From an uncultured Holdemanella sp. (GTDB lineage Bacteria > Bacillota_I > Bacilli_A > Erysipelotrichales > Erysipelotrichaceae), in NCBI GenBank assembly GCA_900754615.1, contig CAAEDN010000017.1, positions 1 to 24,081 of the forward strand: a DNA stretch of 24,081 nt, written 5' to 3'. The notes under the pieces are model-generated. The model did no database searches and was not told the origin of the DNA. It saw nothing but the letters and a program-made list of their open reading frames with translations. Positions 23,471 to 24,081 of this stretch are shown here, in pieces. How positions within the stretch are numbered: the first letter of the stretch is position 1; every line of letters begins with the position of its first letter. A program made the translations under genes and the position numbers.

Positions 23471-23917
23471 ATGAAGATAGGAATGGCATGTGATCATGGA
23501 GCTTATACATATAAGGAAGAAATCAAACAAATGTTAATGGATGAAGGGCATGAAGTGATTGATTGTGGTTGTCATGACACAAGTAGTGTAGATTATCCAG
23601 ATATGGCAAAGGCATGTGCAGATTTAGTTGTTAATAAAGAAGTAGACAAAGGAATTGTAATGTGTGGTACAGGTATTGGGATATCAATTGCTGCAAATAA
23701 AGTGAAAGGAATTCGTTGTGCATTATGTACTGATGTAACAATGGCTCGTTTGACTCGTGAGCATAATGATGCCAACATGTTAAGTATGGGACAAAGAACG
23801 ACTGGTATTGAAACATGTAAAGATATTGTACATACATTCTTAAATACTCCATTTAGTGAGGGCGAAAGACATAAAGGCAGAATTGCAAAAATCAGTGCAA
23901 TTGAAGATGCTCAATAG
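23471..23917 (+). CDS. rpiB: Ribose-5-phosphate isomerase B
   Basis: Interconverts ribose 5-phosphate and ribulose 5-phosphate in the pentose phosphate pathway. The 148-aa length is that of RpiB. ACDHGAYTYKEE at the N-terminus binds the phosphate sugar, the catalytic Cys lies in MCGTGIGISIAANKVKG, and HNDANMLSMGQR carries the conserved His/Asn pair. The related LacA/LacB subunits of galactose-6-phosphate isomerase are less likely, since there is only one copy and no tagatose genes nearby. TAGGAGG precedes the ATG. A terminator follows, then the rRNA promoter region. Confidence 0.94.
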   Translation: MKIGMACDHGAYTYKEEIKQMLMDEGHEVIDCGCHDTSSVDYPDMAKACADLVVNKEVDKGIVMCGTGIGISIAANKVKGIRCALCTDVTMARLTREHNDANMLSMGQRTTGIETCKDIVHTFLNTPFSEGERHKGRIAKISAIEDAQ

Positions 23918-23929
23918 AATGAATATAAA

Positions 23930-23954
23930 GGTGCTTTAAAGAGCATCTTTTCTT
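23930..23954 (+). terminator. Terminator of rpiB
   Basis: GGTGCT (23930-23935) pairs with AGCATC (23942-23947) with one G-T pair; a long T-rich tail follows. The arm GAGCATCTT can alternatively pair with AAGATGCTC at the end of rpiB, giving a larger stem. Confidence 0.7.
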
Positions 23955-23980
23955 TTTTTATAAAAAAATTAAAAAAGGGG

Positions 23981-24009
23981 TTTACAAGATGGAAATGATT
24001 TGGTAATAT
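23981..24009 (+). promoter_or_regulatory. rRNA operon promoter with AT-rich UP-like element
   Basis: TTTACA (23981-23986), a 17-base spacer and TAATAT (24004-24009). The 30 bases before the -35 are nearly all A and T apart from GGGG, as in UP elements of strong rRNA promoters. Transcription would start near 24016. Confidence 0.75.
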
Positions 24010-24015
24010 AGATGA

Positions 24016-24081
24016 GCACTGCTGAGGTGCAGATGATCTTTGAAAACTGAACAGGAAATAAAATACAAACTAAAACGTCAA
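24016..24081 (+). other. Leader of an rRNA operon (16S gene presumably beyond the edge)
   Basis: The leader holds a small hairpin GCAC/GTGC (24016-24030) and then the stretch CTTTGAAAACTGAACA (24042-24057), which is typical of sequences just upstream of 16S genes in Firmicutes, where it forms part of the processing stalk. No 16S sequence itself is within the window. Confidence 0.75.

Noticed and set aside
1..24081. CRISPR arrays, tRNAs and insertion sequences
   Set aside because: No regularly spaced repeats, tRNA cloverleaf signatures or transposase-like proteins were found by reading.

Overview
The window is low-GC, densely coded DNA from a Gram-positive, single-membrane bacterium. AGGAGG-type ribosome sites, ATGA-coupled genes, a B. 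subtilis-like ThyA, a lipoprotein and a Mn riboswitch before mntP all point to Bacillota. The flavour is that of a gut Firmicute, possibly Erysipelotrichales; this placement is inference. No CRISPR array, tRNA, insertion sequence or prophage module was seen.

Bases 1-4550 hold the distal part of a histidine operon: hisC (cut by the left edge), hisB, hisH, hisA, hisF and hisI, then a Nudix hydrolase gene overlapping hisI where hisE often lies. A hairpin and a strong terminator close it. Bases 4534-4803 look like a separately promoted, highly structured RNA. It ends in a terminator that abuts the ribosome site of an unknown 132-aa gene, so it is either a long attenuator leader or an sRNA. I could not assign it to a known class.

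Bases 5216-9635 are a housekeeping operon: glutamate racemase, M18 aminopeptidase, a Cof-type HAD phosphatase, thymidylate synthase and dihydrofolate reductase. The last two work as a couple, since DHFR regenerates the folate oxidised by ThyA.

Bases 9650-17476 are the most distinctive part. Nine co-directional genes appear to form one unit: a BTAD-type transcriptional regulator with a degenerate GGDEF-like tail, a membrane sensor with degenerate GGDEF plus intact EAL (c-di-GMP phosphodiesterase), a probably secreted transglutaminase-like protein, a GspF/PilC-type platform protein, four small single-pass pilin-like or DUF4860-like proteins, and a PilT-type ATPase. This resembles a minimal type IV pilus or type II secretion machine tied to c-di-GMP signalling. 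It lacks a local PilB-type ATPase, prepilin peptidase and canonical major pilin.

Bases 17478-23960 are mixed single genes. There is a MATE exporter with a GDSL hydrolase, then mntP on the minus strand behind a yybP-ykoY Mn riboswitch, whose P1 stem and terminator are visibly exclusive. These are followed by a histidine phosphatase, a YoaK/DUF1275 membrane protein (minus), glutamate dehydrogenase (minus), a small zinc-ribbon membrane protein and rpiB. The last 100 bases carry a strong promoter with an AT-rich UP-like element and the leader typical of a Firmicutes rRNA operon, so a 16S gene probably begins just beyond the right edge.
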